Shown here piece after piece: positions 1 to 5,870 of a stretch of DNA of 5,870 nucleotides. A model generated the notes under the pieces. The model had not been told where the DNA came from, did no database searches, and was given only the letters and a program-made list of their open reading frames with translations. This stretch comes from Clostridiales bacterium (lineage in GTDB: Bacteria > Bacillota > Clostridia > Lachnospirales > Lachnospiraceae), in assembly GCA_015655565.1 (NCBI GenBank), contig JAATEU010000195.1, positions 1 to 5,870 on the forward strand, in the 5' to 3' direction. The first letter of the stretch is position 1; the number at the start of each line of letters is the position of its first letter. Position numbers and translations under genes: made by a program.

Positions 1-1146
1 GGATACACAAAATTTCTTGCCGTAAATGCTTCCCTGCTGAAAGGTATCCTCTGCAGCTTTCGGCTCAATATCCTCTGCACGGAACATGGCATATAGTTCA
101 TCCAGGGTTAAGGCATAATCGGCACCGCCTAAAGCAACGGTATCTAATACTTCCCCTTTTTTGGCAATACATGGCCCGATGAATACACAGATGGCATCCG
201 GATGCAGAGATTTGATTAATTTTGCGGTGGCCGTCATGGGAGATACCGTGGTGGAAATATTGCTTTCCAGTTGGGAATAATGCTTGCGGATCATTTTAAC
301 AAAGGCCGGACAACAGGAGGTTGTCATTTTTTTCCCCTCTTTACGGGCCTCTGTCCATTCCTCTGCTTCATTGGCAGCCACCAGGTCTGCGCCTAAGGCA
401 ACCTCATACATTTCGTCAAAACCTAAATCCTTTAAGGCTTTTGACATGCTTAAGGCGGTTACATCGGCGCCGAACTGTCCTTCCCAGGCAGGAGCCAGCA
501 TGGCATATACCGGTATATCAGGCTGTTTTATAAGTTTTATTACGTCTACCATAAAAGAACGGTCTGAAATTGCTCCAAAGGGGCAGTTTTTGATACAGGC
601 TCCACAGTCAATGCATCTTTCTTCATTTATGACAACAATGTTATTATCGTCCATGGTAATTGCATCCGCCGGACAGCTCCTTTTACAGGGGCGCATCAGG
701 TCGGCTATGGCGTTATAGGGACAGGCCTGGGAACATTTACCGCATTCCTTGCAAAGATTAGGGTCGATATAAGCCCGATCCCTGAGCATGGTAACCGCAC
801 CAAAATTACAGGCAGCCTGGCAGCGTCTGCCCATACATTTCTGGCAGTTATCCGTTACCGTAAACCGGGTAATGGGGCAGCCTTCACAGGCGGAGTTTAC
901 TACCTGGACTATGTTTTTAGTATCGGAGCTCCAAGAAGGCGACTTTCCTTCCGCCAAACGGATTCTTTGTCTTATAATTTCCCGCTCTTTATAGATACAG
1001 CAGCGGAAATTAGCCTGTGGACCCGGTATCAGTTCGTAGGGCAGGGTTTCCTTTTTCTCTTCCAGTTCACCATGAAATGCGAGCTTTGCGACTTCATAAA
1101 GAACCTCGTGTTTAATAGTATCTATGTTTGTATTTACTCCTAGCAT
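1..1146 (-). CDS. Monomeric [FeFe] hydrogenase, group B-like; C-terminal part beyond the left edge
   Basis: An iron-only hydrogenase catalytic protein, expected to be cytoplasmic and to interconvert H2 with protons plus electrons, probably using ferredoxin. The 382 visible residues are open to the first base, so the 3' end is missing. The N-terminal ~85 residues lack a recognisable domain. A cysteine-rich stretch follows: C101-x2-C104-x4-C109-x3-C113, C132-x2-C135-x2-C138-x3-C142-P, C154-x3-C158-P and C178-x2-C181-x2-C184-x3-C188-P, consistent with several [4Fe-4S] clusters. The H-cluster domain begins near 210, with L1 motif TSCCPAF (276-282) and L2 motif GPCIAKK (324-330). These differ from the TSCCPGW and MPC motifs of group A enzymes and fit group B. 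The L3 motif lies outside the window. The ATG at 1146 has a GAGGAGA site six bases upstream. It is last in the visible operon, 127 bases after the phosphatase gene, with a large hairpin between. Family is confident; subgroup and catalytic direction are inferred. Confidence 0.9.
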   Translation of the reverse strand, partial: MLGVNTNIDTIKHEVLYEVAKLAFHGELEEKKETLPYELIPGPQANFRCCIYKEREIIRQRIRLAEGKSPSWSSDTKNIVQVVNSACEGCPITRFTVTDNCQKCMGRRCQAACNFGAVTMLRDRAYIDPNLCKECGKCSQACPYNAIADLMRPCKRSCPADAITMDDNNIVVINEERCIDCGACIKNCPFGAISDRSFMVDVIKLIKQPDIPVYAMLAPAWEGQFGADVTALSMSKALKDLGFDEMYEVALGADLVAANEAEEWTEARKEGKKMTTSCCPAFVKMIRKHYSQLESNISTTVSPMTATAKLIKSLHPDAICVFIGPCIAKKGEVLDTVALGGADYALTLDELYAMFRAEDIEPKAAEDTFQQGSIYGKKFCVS

Positions 1147-1161
1147 GTTATCTCTCCTCAT
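1147..1161 (-). promoter_or_regulatory. Ribosome binding site of the group B-like hydrogenase
   Basis: On the minus strand GAGGAGA occupies 1159-1153, six bases before the ATG at 1146. This fixes the hydrogenase start and shows that it can be translated independently of the phosphatase gene upstream. Confidence 0.75.
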
Positions 1162-1169
1162 ATTTTGCA

Positions 1170-1245
1170 GGGACAAGCATAAGAAGAAAGATTATGTAAT
1201 AGTTGCCGGGAACCATTATATAATCTTTCTTCCTGAATTTGTCCT
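1170..1245 (-). repeat. Long intergenic inverted repeat / RNA hairpin before the group B-like hydrogenase
   Basis: A 13-bp perfect inverted repeat pairs 1183-1195 with 1220-1232. It continues inward through 1196-1204 and 1211-1219, with one or two non-Watson-Crick positions, to a six-base GC-rich loop at 1205-1210. An outer stem, 1171-1176 with 1239-1244, lies beyond a symmetrical six-base internal loop. The transcript would fold into a tall hairpin ending about ten bases before the hydrogenase ribosome binding site. Neither side carries a clean T-run, and the stem is AT-rich while the loop is GC-rich, so it is not a textbook intrinsic terminator. It may be an attenuator, a processing or stability element, a DNA operator, or a small palindromic mobile repeat. 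The structure is seen directly; the function is unknown. Confidence 0.75.
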
Positions 1246-1262
1246 GGTACTTTTGCATTTAC

Positions 1263-1278
1263 ATTAATATGTATTAAT
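1263..1278. repeat. Short AT-only palindrome over the phosphatase stop codon
   Basis: ATTAATA (1263-1269) and TATTAAT (1272-1278) form a perfect 7-bp inverted repeat around a two-base centre. It spans the TAA stop of the SpoIIE-type gene. Its all-AT stem would be weak in RNA, and it may be chance in AT-rich sequence. Confidence 0.4.
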
Positions 1279-2446
1279 AGTATTTTATAGTTACTTCCTT
1301 ACCCATTTTTAATGCCGTATCCTTAATCTGTTCAACCAGGTGCATCCGGATACTTAAGTCAAAGGGAAGCCCCGGATTTTGATGTGCTTCGTTGATCGCC
1401 CTGCCTACGAAAAGATTTAATACGGTACAATCTTCAATAATAAGCTTTGCTACTTTAGAACCCCCATTGTCTTTATCCAACTCTTCAAAAAAGATTTCGT
1501 CTATATTGCCTTCCACATAATGTTTCATTAAAACTAAGGCCCTTGTTAATGTTAACACACCCTCCGTCACTAAATCAATGCCTTTTATCCTAGCAACGGG
1601 AGGAAGGGCGGGATCCGTATAATTTAAGGAGGTTTTAATGGGTTCATTTAATATTTTGGAAGCAATATTGGCACTGGTCCCTCCGCAGATAACTTTTTTG
1701 GTATGTTCCTTCATAAACTCATGAATCAGGTATGCATCGTCTTCCTTATCGGAAGGAGGACCGGTAAATAAATTTACCGTTTTCGTATCAACAATTCTTG
1801 CCACCGCAACCGTAGTATCATCTCCCGGAACCTGCATATATAAATCATTACAGGCTTTTGTCAGCATAGTAGCCAGTCTGGAGGCAGAGAGGGTTTCCTT
1901 TGTTGCGGTAAGTGCATAATCGGCCATGTTTTTCCAGGTCCATCCAAAGTTTAACAGCTGTCCCACCCCGGCATGGATAACCCCGTCACTCATTAAGATG
2001 AAACAATCATGAAACAACACTTGAAAACGGTATTCCCGGATGGTTTTGTTTTCAATAATTCTTTCCTTATATGGAACCTGAAGAAGATTACCGTTGCGGA
2101 TAAACACACAGCTGGGATTATCAAATTCCACAAGATAAGCTTCCCCGTCTTTAAATATCTGCAGTATACTGAAGGTAGAATAAGCAACCTGCCGTACCTG
2201 GCATACAGGCAGGGTTTATGCTATGGTTTCCACACAGTCATCGATTCCGGCACCGTTTAAAAACATGGTCCCTAAAATCTTGGAGGTAAGGGTGGCAAGT
2301 ATATTTGCCTTCACGCCGCTGCCCATGCCGTCTGCTAAAATCATAATATTGGAATCTTCTGTTTTTAATATTTCAACTTTGTCGCCGCAAAGCTCTTCAT
2401 GGTGCTTATTTAAGCTTTTATAAGAAGCATCAATACTTACATTCAT
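1274..2446 (-). pseudogene. SpoIIE/PP2C-type serine phosphatase, interrupted by one in-frame TAA at codon 77
   Basis: The reading frame spans 390 codons from the ATG at 2446 (GAGGGGAG site six bases upstream) to the TAA at 1274-1276, but codon 77 (2216-2218) is TAA. The same frame stays open on both sides and reads as one protein, with no length change. PP2C-type metal-binding motifs fall on both sides of the stop: G21-D22 and D39-G-M-G-S-G before it, M153-S-D-G and P207-G-D-D after it. A ~165-residue C-terminal region (about 226-390) follows the phosphatase core; it is not part of classical SpoIIE and I cannot name it. No membrane segments are visible. An intact protein would dephosphorylate serine/threonine on a partner such as an anti-anti-sigma-like protein. 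The 76-residue N-terminal piece cannot be a phosphatase. Restart at GTG 2131 would give 285 residues lacking D39. The gene lies 37 bases after the PAS hydrogenase-like gene. Alternatives are sequencing error or readthrough. Confidence 0.85.
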
Positions 2447-2483
2447 GCCTGGCTCCCCTCTGCGCCCAGCGCTTTTTTCCTAA

Positions 2484-4226
2484 TTAATTTTTCTTCTTAG
2501 GTTGTTCTGCTCCATCATATAAAATTGTATCGCGAAGTTTCGTCAGGGTTACTTTGGTTTCTGCAGTAGTTTCCCCTAATAGGCCGGCTATCTGCTGTGC
2601 AACGAACATTTGTTTATCAATAACCTTTTGTGCCATTTCAATGGTATCTACTTTTATTTTATATTCCTGCCTGATTTTTTCTTCTTCTTTTGTGATATCC
2701 TGGAAAATACCAAGTACGGCATTTTGTTCCTGGACGTAGACGATATTCTGAAGGGTAGTCAATCCTTTATCAGGGTATTCAACCTTTTTACCCATAATAG
2801 CCTTGTGGGTATTTAAAACTTCTTCAAAATCAGAGTGGTCAATTATTTCATAAAGATACATTTCACGGGCTTTTGATCTGGGAAGCTGAAAGTAAATTTC
2901 GGCAGCACCGCTGAATTCCACTATTTTCATCTCGGAATCCACCAAGATGATTACATTCGGAGTTGTATCCAATACTACATTGGCCATTGACTGTGCCTTT
3001 TCGTGCATATATGGTATGCACATGGTAAGTTCAGCTTTTCCCTGATATACTGCAATTGCTTTTTCACGGCAGCTGGAATAACCGCAGGCACCGCAGTTTA
3101 GTTCGTCTTCCGGTTTGGTTTTGCCGGTTTTACTTAATATATGGTTTAATTGTTCCGGGGTAGGAAGGGGCTCCTTTGAAGAGCGGTTTAAAAAAACTTT
3201 ATGAAAGGACAGGTCCTTTGAACGTTCATAAAATTGCGGATCGATTAATGGTTTTTTAGGAACCGTTTCTTCCATATCCAATTTAACCTTAAACCGGGAA
3301 ATGGAATCCCGGTTTAAAGCAGAACCCTTTATACACCCGCCATTACAAATATCGGCTTCAATAAAACAACCGGATACCTCGCCCCGTTCCATACTTTGAA
3401 ATAATTCAATACAGTTTTTTATGCCGTGCACATAAAACTTACGATAGTTGTCCGGCATCTTTTTAGAGGCAACCACAGAGGATAAAACCCCGCTGCTTAT
3501 GGGGTACAAACGGTTTACCATAGGGTTTGGGTTATGGGGCGGGGTATCCTCCTGTTCCATAATATTAATATTCTTTTCTTTTAACCATTGCTCCACTTCC
3601 GGGAAATTAATTACTGCATCTACAAATCCGACGGTTCTCGGATCGCTTTCTGCTTCCCGCTTTTTGGCGATGCAGGGGCCTAAGAATACAATCTTTATGT
3701 CCCTTCCTGATTCCCTGCGGATTAATTTGCCATGGGCAATCATGGGAGAGTCTACAGGAGCCATATATTTTGTAAGGCTTGGGTAATATATTTCTATTAA
3801 ATCATTTACACTTGGGCAACAAGTTGTAATTATATTATTCATAGTTCCTGCTGTCAATAGTTTTTTGTATTCTTGTGTAACAAATGCAGCACCTTCCGCA
3901 GTTTCCCTGACCATGGAGAAACCCAGTTTCATCAAAGCAGTGACAACCTGACCGGGAGTTTTATATTTTAATATGCCAAGGTATGCAGGGGCAATGGATA
4001 GGATGGTTGGAATTTTATCCCTTAAATATCCCTTTACCTTGTCTAAATCACTAATGAAAGTCTTGGCATTCTGAGGACATGCTTCCAGGCAATGCCCACA
4101 TAAGATGCATTTGTCATTCATAATCTGAGCTTGTTCATTCTTTACCGTAATGGCTTTTACGTCACAGATTCGGACACATTTGTAGCAATTCCTGCACTTT
4201 GCTTCTTTAAAGCCGATTACATTCAT
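2484..4226 (-). CDS. Sensory-type (HydS / group C-like) [FeFe]-hydrogenase protein with PAS domain
   Basis: A 580-residue cytoplasmic protein. N-terminal 2[4Fe-4S] ferredoxin domain: C11-x2-C14-x2-C17-x3-C21 and C40-x2-C43-x2-C46-x3-C50-P. H-cluster domain (about 72-345): L1 TTCCPSV (134-140), L2 GPCIAKK (183-189) and L3 FIEADICNGGC (288-298), which supply four candidate H-cluster ligands (C137, C185, C294, C298). A second Fe-S motif, C378-x2-C381-x4-C386 with C403, resembles the small CGxCGxxxC cluster domain. A PAS domain (about 412-512) and a helical, probably coiled-coil tail (513-565) follow. This order matches proteins proposed to sense H2 or redox rather than to make H2 in bulk. The tail has no kinase or DNA-binding domain, so the signal must pass to a partner, plausibly the adjacent phosphatase. 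ATG 4226 directly follows the upstream gene's TAA, and its GGAGG (4240-4236) lies inside that gene, implying translational coupling. Sensory role is inferred. Confidence 0.9.
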   Translation of the reverse strand: MNVIGFKEAKCRNCYKCVRICDVKAITVKNEQAQIMNDKCILCGHCLEACPQNAKTFISDLDKVKGYLRDKIPTILSIAPAYLGILKYKTPGQVVTALMKLGFSMVRETAEGAAFVTQEYKKLLTAGTMNNIITTCCPSVNDLIEIYYPSLTKYMAPVDSPMIAHGKLIRRESGRDIKIVFLGPCIAKKREAESDPRTVGFVDAVINFPEVEQWLKEKNINIMEQEDTPPHNPNPMVNRLYPISSGVLSSVVASKKMPDNYRKFYVHGIKNCIELFQSMERGEVSGCFIEADICNGGCIKGSALNRDSISRFKVKLDMEETVPKKPLIDPQFYERSKDLSFHKVFLNRSSKEPLPTPEQLNHILSKTGKTKPEDELNCGACGYSSCREKAIAVYQGKAELTMCIPYMHEKAQSMANVVLDTTPNVIILVDSEMKIVEFSGAAEIYFQLPRSKAREMYLYEIIDHSDFEEVLNTHKAIMGKKVEYPDKGLTTLQNIVYVQEQNAVLGIFQDITKEEEKIRQEYKIKVDTIEMAQKVIDKQMFVAQQIAGLLGETTAETKVTLTKLRDTILYDGAEQPKKKN

Positions 4227-4469
4227 TTATTCCTGCCTCCCAAGTACTTCCTTTTTAAAAAAATTCTCAGCATCATCCGGTGTTAATGAAAAGAGCTGCT
4301 CCTCTATTTTGACACAGACACCTTTCATGCATTGACCAATACAGAAGGATCCAGTTAATTCAACCCTGTCTTTTACTTTATGTAAAGAAATAAGACGTTC
4401 CAATGTATGGACGATTTCTCTGGAACCTTTTAAATGACATGAACTGCCGATACATATTGTAATAACCAT
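4227..4469 (-). CDS. Thioredoxin-like [2Fe-2S] ferredoxin (NuoE C-terminal type), small stand-alone protein
   Basis: An 80-residue protein with the thioredoxin-like [2Fe-2S] ferredoxin pattern: C6-x4-C11 and, 31 residues on, C43-x3-C47, plus an extra C52. It corresponds to the C-terminal half of NuoE/HymA subunits and lacks the N-terminal helical part found in ~160-residue full-length NuoE. It is expected to carry one [2Fe-2S] cluster and pass electrons between NAD(P)H or ferredoxin modules and a partner. The ATG at 4469 has AGGAGG (4483-4478) eight bases upstream. It is the first gene of the operon, about 46 bases after the predicted transcription start. Its stop codon abuts the start of the PAS hydrogenase-like gene, which suggests the two products work together, for example as electron relay to the sensor. 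No NuoF-type flavin subunit is visible in the window. Confidence 0.85.
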   Translation of the reverse strand: MVITICIGSSCHLKGSREIVHTLERLISLHKVKDRVELTGSFCIGQCMKGVCVKIEEQLFSLTPDDAENFFKKEVLGRQE

Positions 4470-4491
4470 ACCTCTATCCTCCTAACAAAGA

Positions 4492-4509
4492 TTGTCTTTA
4501 ATTTAACAA
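4492..4509. promoter_or_regulatory. Possible Rex-type redox operator
   Basis: The plus strand reads TTGTCTT-TAAT-TTAACAA. The known clostridial Rex operator is TTGTTAA-N4-TTAACAA. One half-site is perfect and the other matches at four of seven positions, 11 of 14 overall. It lies just downstream of the predicted transcription start (about +6 to +23), where a bound repressor would block RNA polymerase. Rex senses the NADH/NAD+ ratio and is known to control hydrogenase and fermentation genes in clostridia, so the context fits. AT-rich leaders can give such matches by chance. Confidence 0.4.
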
Positions 4510-4521
4510 TGTTCGATAGTT

Positions 4522-4550
4522 ATTCTAGCACTTAATTCGGATGCTGTCAA
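4522..4550 (-). promoter_or_regulatory. Sigma-A-type promoter of the hydrogenase/sensor operon
   Basis: On the minus strand, a perfect -35 TTGACA (4550-4545), a 17-bp spacer and a -10 TAGAAT (4527-4522), one mismatch from TATAAT. Transcription should start near 4515, leaving a leader of about 46 bases before the ferredoxin gene. This is the strongest promoter signal seen on the minus strand and would drive all four genes. Confidence 0.8.
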
Positions 4551-4895
4551 AGGGTATTTACAGGTTGCAGGAGAAATACAGGATTGATTGTCACCAAAAA
4601 AGACCAATTAAATACTACGAAATGTATAACGGTGTATATATATTCGATTTTGCTGTTAGGATGTGTCAGTTTCCGTATACTTGTACGCTGTATTTCTTAC
4701 AGGCTTTTAAACAGATGGGAAAGCAAGCCGCCAGGATTACTTTTGGGCCGGGACTTTGAAGAAATATATGCGGCGCTCTCGGCCGGACCACACTGAATTG
4801 AATATATATACATCAATATCCAAAACGCAGATTTATCTGGGATTTTCTGGACGGCAATCATTCCGGTGTTTGTCATTGGTGTGTAAAACTTTTCA
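4551..4895. other. Gene-free stretch between the divergent promoters
   Basis: About 345 bases separate the operon promoter from the asnS promoter. Short open frames occur on both strands, the longest about 97 codons on the minus strand from a GTG at 4990, but none has a ribosome binding site or a recognisable domain. One plus-strand frame reads a little like a membrane protein followed by a short soluble part (stop at 4794-4796), so a decayed gene is possible but not shown. A 13-bp AT-rich inverted repeat pairs 4633-4645 with 4800-4812. No tRNA, T-box or riboswitch hallmark was recognised. Confidence 0.4.
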
Positions 4896-4896
4896 G

Positions 4897-4924
4897 TTGT
4901 ATTCATACTATGATATGGTATAAT
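4897..4924 (+). promoter_or_regulatory. Extended -10 promoter of asnS
   Basis: The -10 is a perfect TATAAT (4919-4924), preceded by the extended element TGG (4916-4918). A partial -35, TTGTAT (4897-4902), lies 16 bp upstream. Transcription would start near 4931, giving a leader of about 118 bases before the asnS ATG. The position and direction suit asnS; the divergent operon has its own promoter about 350 bases away. Confidence 0.7.
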
Positions 4925-4977
4925 GGAAACGGAATGAGGAACTGCAAGCTTGTTTGAAGATTCCGACTGGAGCAACA

Positions 4978-5008
4978 AGATTATGAACACGTTTTCTGTT
5001 CATGATCT
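4978..5008 (+). promoter_or_regulatory. Hairpin in the asnS leader
   Basis: Positions 4978-4989 pair with 4997-5008 over 12 bp with one T.G wobble, around a seven-base loop (4990-4996). It lies in the predicted 5' untranslated region, 26 bases before the AAAGGAG site. There is no U-run after it, so it does not look like an intrinsic terminator. No T-box consensus is visible in the leader. It could be a dyad operator or an mRNA stability structure; function unknown. Confidence 0.5.
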
Positions 5009-5048
5009 AATTGGATAAGATATAAAATATGACAAAGGAGCCAGATAG

Positions 5049-5870
5049 ATGGAACTGATCACGATTCGGGAGCTGTATAGAGATAAGGGAAAATATATAG
5101 GTGAAGATTTAACGGTAGGAGGCTGGGTCAGAAGCATACGGGATTCCAAGGCCTTCGGATTTATCGTATTGCACGACGGAACCTATTTTGAAACATTGCA
5201 GATTGTTTACCATGACAGCATGGAAAATTTTGCTGAAATATCAAAACTAAATGTTGGTTCGGCTATTATAATTCAAGGTGAACTGGTGGCAACACCGGAA
5301 GCACAGCAGCCTTTTGAAATCCAGGCAAAGCATATACAGGTAGAAGGTACTTCTTTAGCCGAATATCCCTTACAGAAAAAAAGGCACAGTTTAGAATTTC
5401 TAAGAACCATTTCCCACTTAAGGCCAAGGACAAACACTTTCCAGGCCGTATTCCGCGTCCGTTCCCTGGTTGCTTATGCGATTCACAAGTATTTTCAGGA
5501 CAGGGATTTTGTATATGTGCATACACCGTTAATTACCGGAAGCGATGCGGAAGGAGCAGGTGAAATGTTTCGTGTTACTACCCTGGATATGGAGAACCTT
5601 CCATTGACAAATGAGGGTAAAATAGATTATACGGGGGATTTCTTCGGCAAAGAGACCAATTTAACGGTCAGCGGCCAATTAAATGGAGAAACCTATGCCA
5701 TGGCTTTCCGTAATATTTATACTTTTGGACCGACCTTCCGTGCGGAGAATTCCAATACCACACGTCATGCTGCTGAATTTTGGATGATAGAGCCGGAAAT
5801 TGCATTTGCGGATTTAATGGATGATATGGCACTGGCTGAGGGCATGATTAAGTATATTATCCGTTACGTA
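5049..5870 (+). CDS. asnS: Asparaginyl-tRNA synthetase, N-terminal 274 residues; runs off the right edge
   Basis: Class II (subclass IIb) aminoacyl-tRNA synthetase that charges tRNA(Asn) with asparagine using ATP, in the cytoplasm. Residues ~1-100 form the OB-fold anticodon-binding domain ([15 protein letters not shown] at 24-38 is characteristic). The catalytic domain follows: motif 1 region about 131-160 (DFVYVHTP at 153-160), the VSGQL segment (207-211), and motif 2 with the loop [15 protein letters not shown] (226-240), where RAE-N-S is typical of AsnRS rather than AspRS. Residues 175-205 carry the insertion often seen in Firmicute AsnRS. Motif 3 lies outside the window, as the usual length is about 460. 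The ATG at 5049 has AAAGGAG (5034-5040) eight bases upstream. The visible sequence shows no defect. It is divergent from the hydrogenase operon, with no evident functional link. Confidence 0.97.
   Translation, partial: MELITIRELYRDKGKYIGEDLTVGGWVRSIRDSKAFGFIVLHDGTYFETLQIVYHDSMENFAEISKLNVGSAIIIQGELVATPEAQQPFEIQAKHIQVEGTSLAEYPLQKKRHSLEFLRTISHLRPRTNTFQAVFRVRSLVAYAIHKYFQDRDFVYVHTPLITGSDAEGAGEMFRVTTLDMENLPLTNEGKIDYTGDFFGKETNLTVSGQLNGETYAMAFRNIYTFGPTFRAENSNTTRHAAEFWMIEPEIAFADLMDDMALAEGMIKYIIRYV

Noticed and set aside
284..718. Open frame of 144 codons on the plus strand
   Set aside because: It lies wholly antisense to the group B-like hydrogenase, whose cysteine motifs are unmistakable; low-complexity Ser/Ala-rich translation with no domain.
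1215..1243. Internal promoter for the group B-like hydrogenase
   Set aside because: TATAAT is present on the minus strand, but no -35 resembling TTGACA lies at 16-18 bp, and the -10 is buried in the hairpin; kept only as an alternative in the hairpin finding.
2216..2218. Selenocysteine or reassigned stop codon in the phosphatase gene
   Set aside because: The codon is TAA, not TGA, and neighbouring genes terminate with TAA, so programmed recoding has no support.
2471..2485. GCGC-CCA-GCGC-like repeat followed by Ts as a plus-strand terminator
   Set aside because: Only a 4-bp stem with a three-base loop, and no plus-strand gene ends here; it lies in the short gap between two minus-strand operon genes.
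3448..3786. Open frame of 112 codons on the plus strand
   Set aside because: Antisense shadow of the H-cluster domain of the PAS hydrogenase-like gene; no ribosome binding site or recognisable motif.
4697..4990. Minus-strand open frame of 97 codons from a GTG
   Set aside because: No ribosome binding site, overlaps the asnS promoter, and the translation has no recognisable domain.
1..5870. CRISPR array, insertion sequence, tRNA or rRNA
   Set aside because: No regularly spaced repeats, transposase-like frame, or cloverleaf/rRNA signature was seen.

Overview
This window looks like chromosome of an anaerobic, moderately AT-rich Firmicute, most likely a member of the Clostridia and plausibly Lachnospiraceae or a relative. 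The clues are strong AGGAGG-type ribosome binding sites, sigma-A-type promoters, two [FeFe]-hydrogenase-family proteins together with a SpoIIE-type phosphatase, and a clostridial-style asparaginyl-tRNA synthetase. The genus cannot be fixed from the sequence alone.

Layout. Positions 4550 down to 1 (minus strand) hold one apparent operon read right to left. It has a near-consensus promoter (TTGACA, 17 bp, TAGAAT), then a possible Rex-type redox operator, then four genes: (1) an 80-residue thioredoxin-like [2Fe-2S] ferredoxin (NuoE C-terminal type); (2) a 580-residue PAS-containing, sensory-type [FeFe]-hydrogenase-like protein that starts on the base after the first gene's stop; (3) a SpoIIE/PP2C-type phosphatase interrupted by one in-frame TAA at codon 77; and (4), after a 127-base gap holding a long hairpin, a group B-like monomeric [FeFe] hydrogenase that runs off the left edge. 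The right part holds a divergent gene, asnS (5049 to the right edge, plus strand), with its own extended -10 promoter and a hairpin in its leader. About 345 bases between the two promoters (4551-4895) contain no gene I can support.

How the genes may work together (inference). The H-cluster protein with a PAS domain has no obvious catalytic output domain. It is co-transcribed with a small electron-transfer ferredoxin and a PP2C-type phosphatase. This matches a module in which H2 or redox state is sensed and passed to serine/threonine dephosphorylation, probably tuning hydrogenase expression or activity. The group B hydrogenase may be a target or a partner. Further hydrogenase subunits may lie beyond the left edge. 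The in-frame stop suggests that the phosphatase arm is broken in this strain, or that there is a sequence error. asnS is an unrelated housekeeping neighbour.
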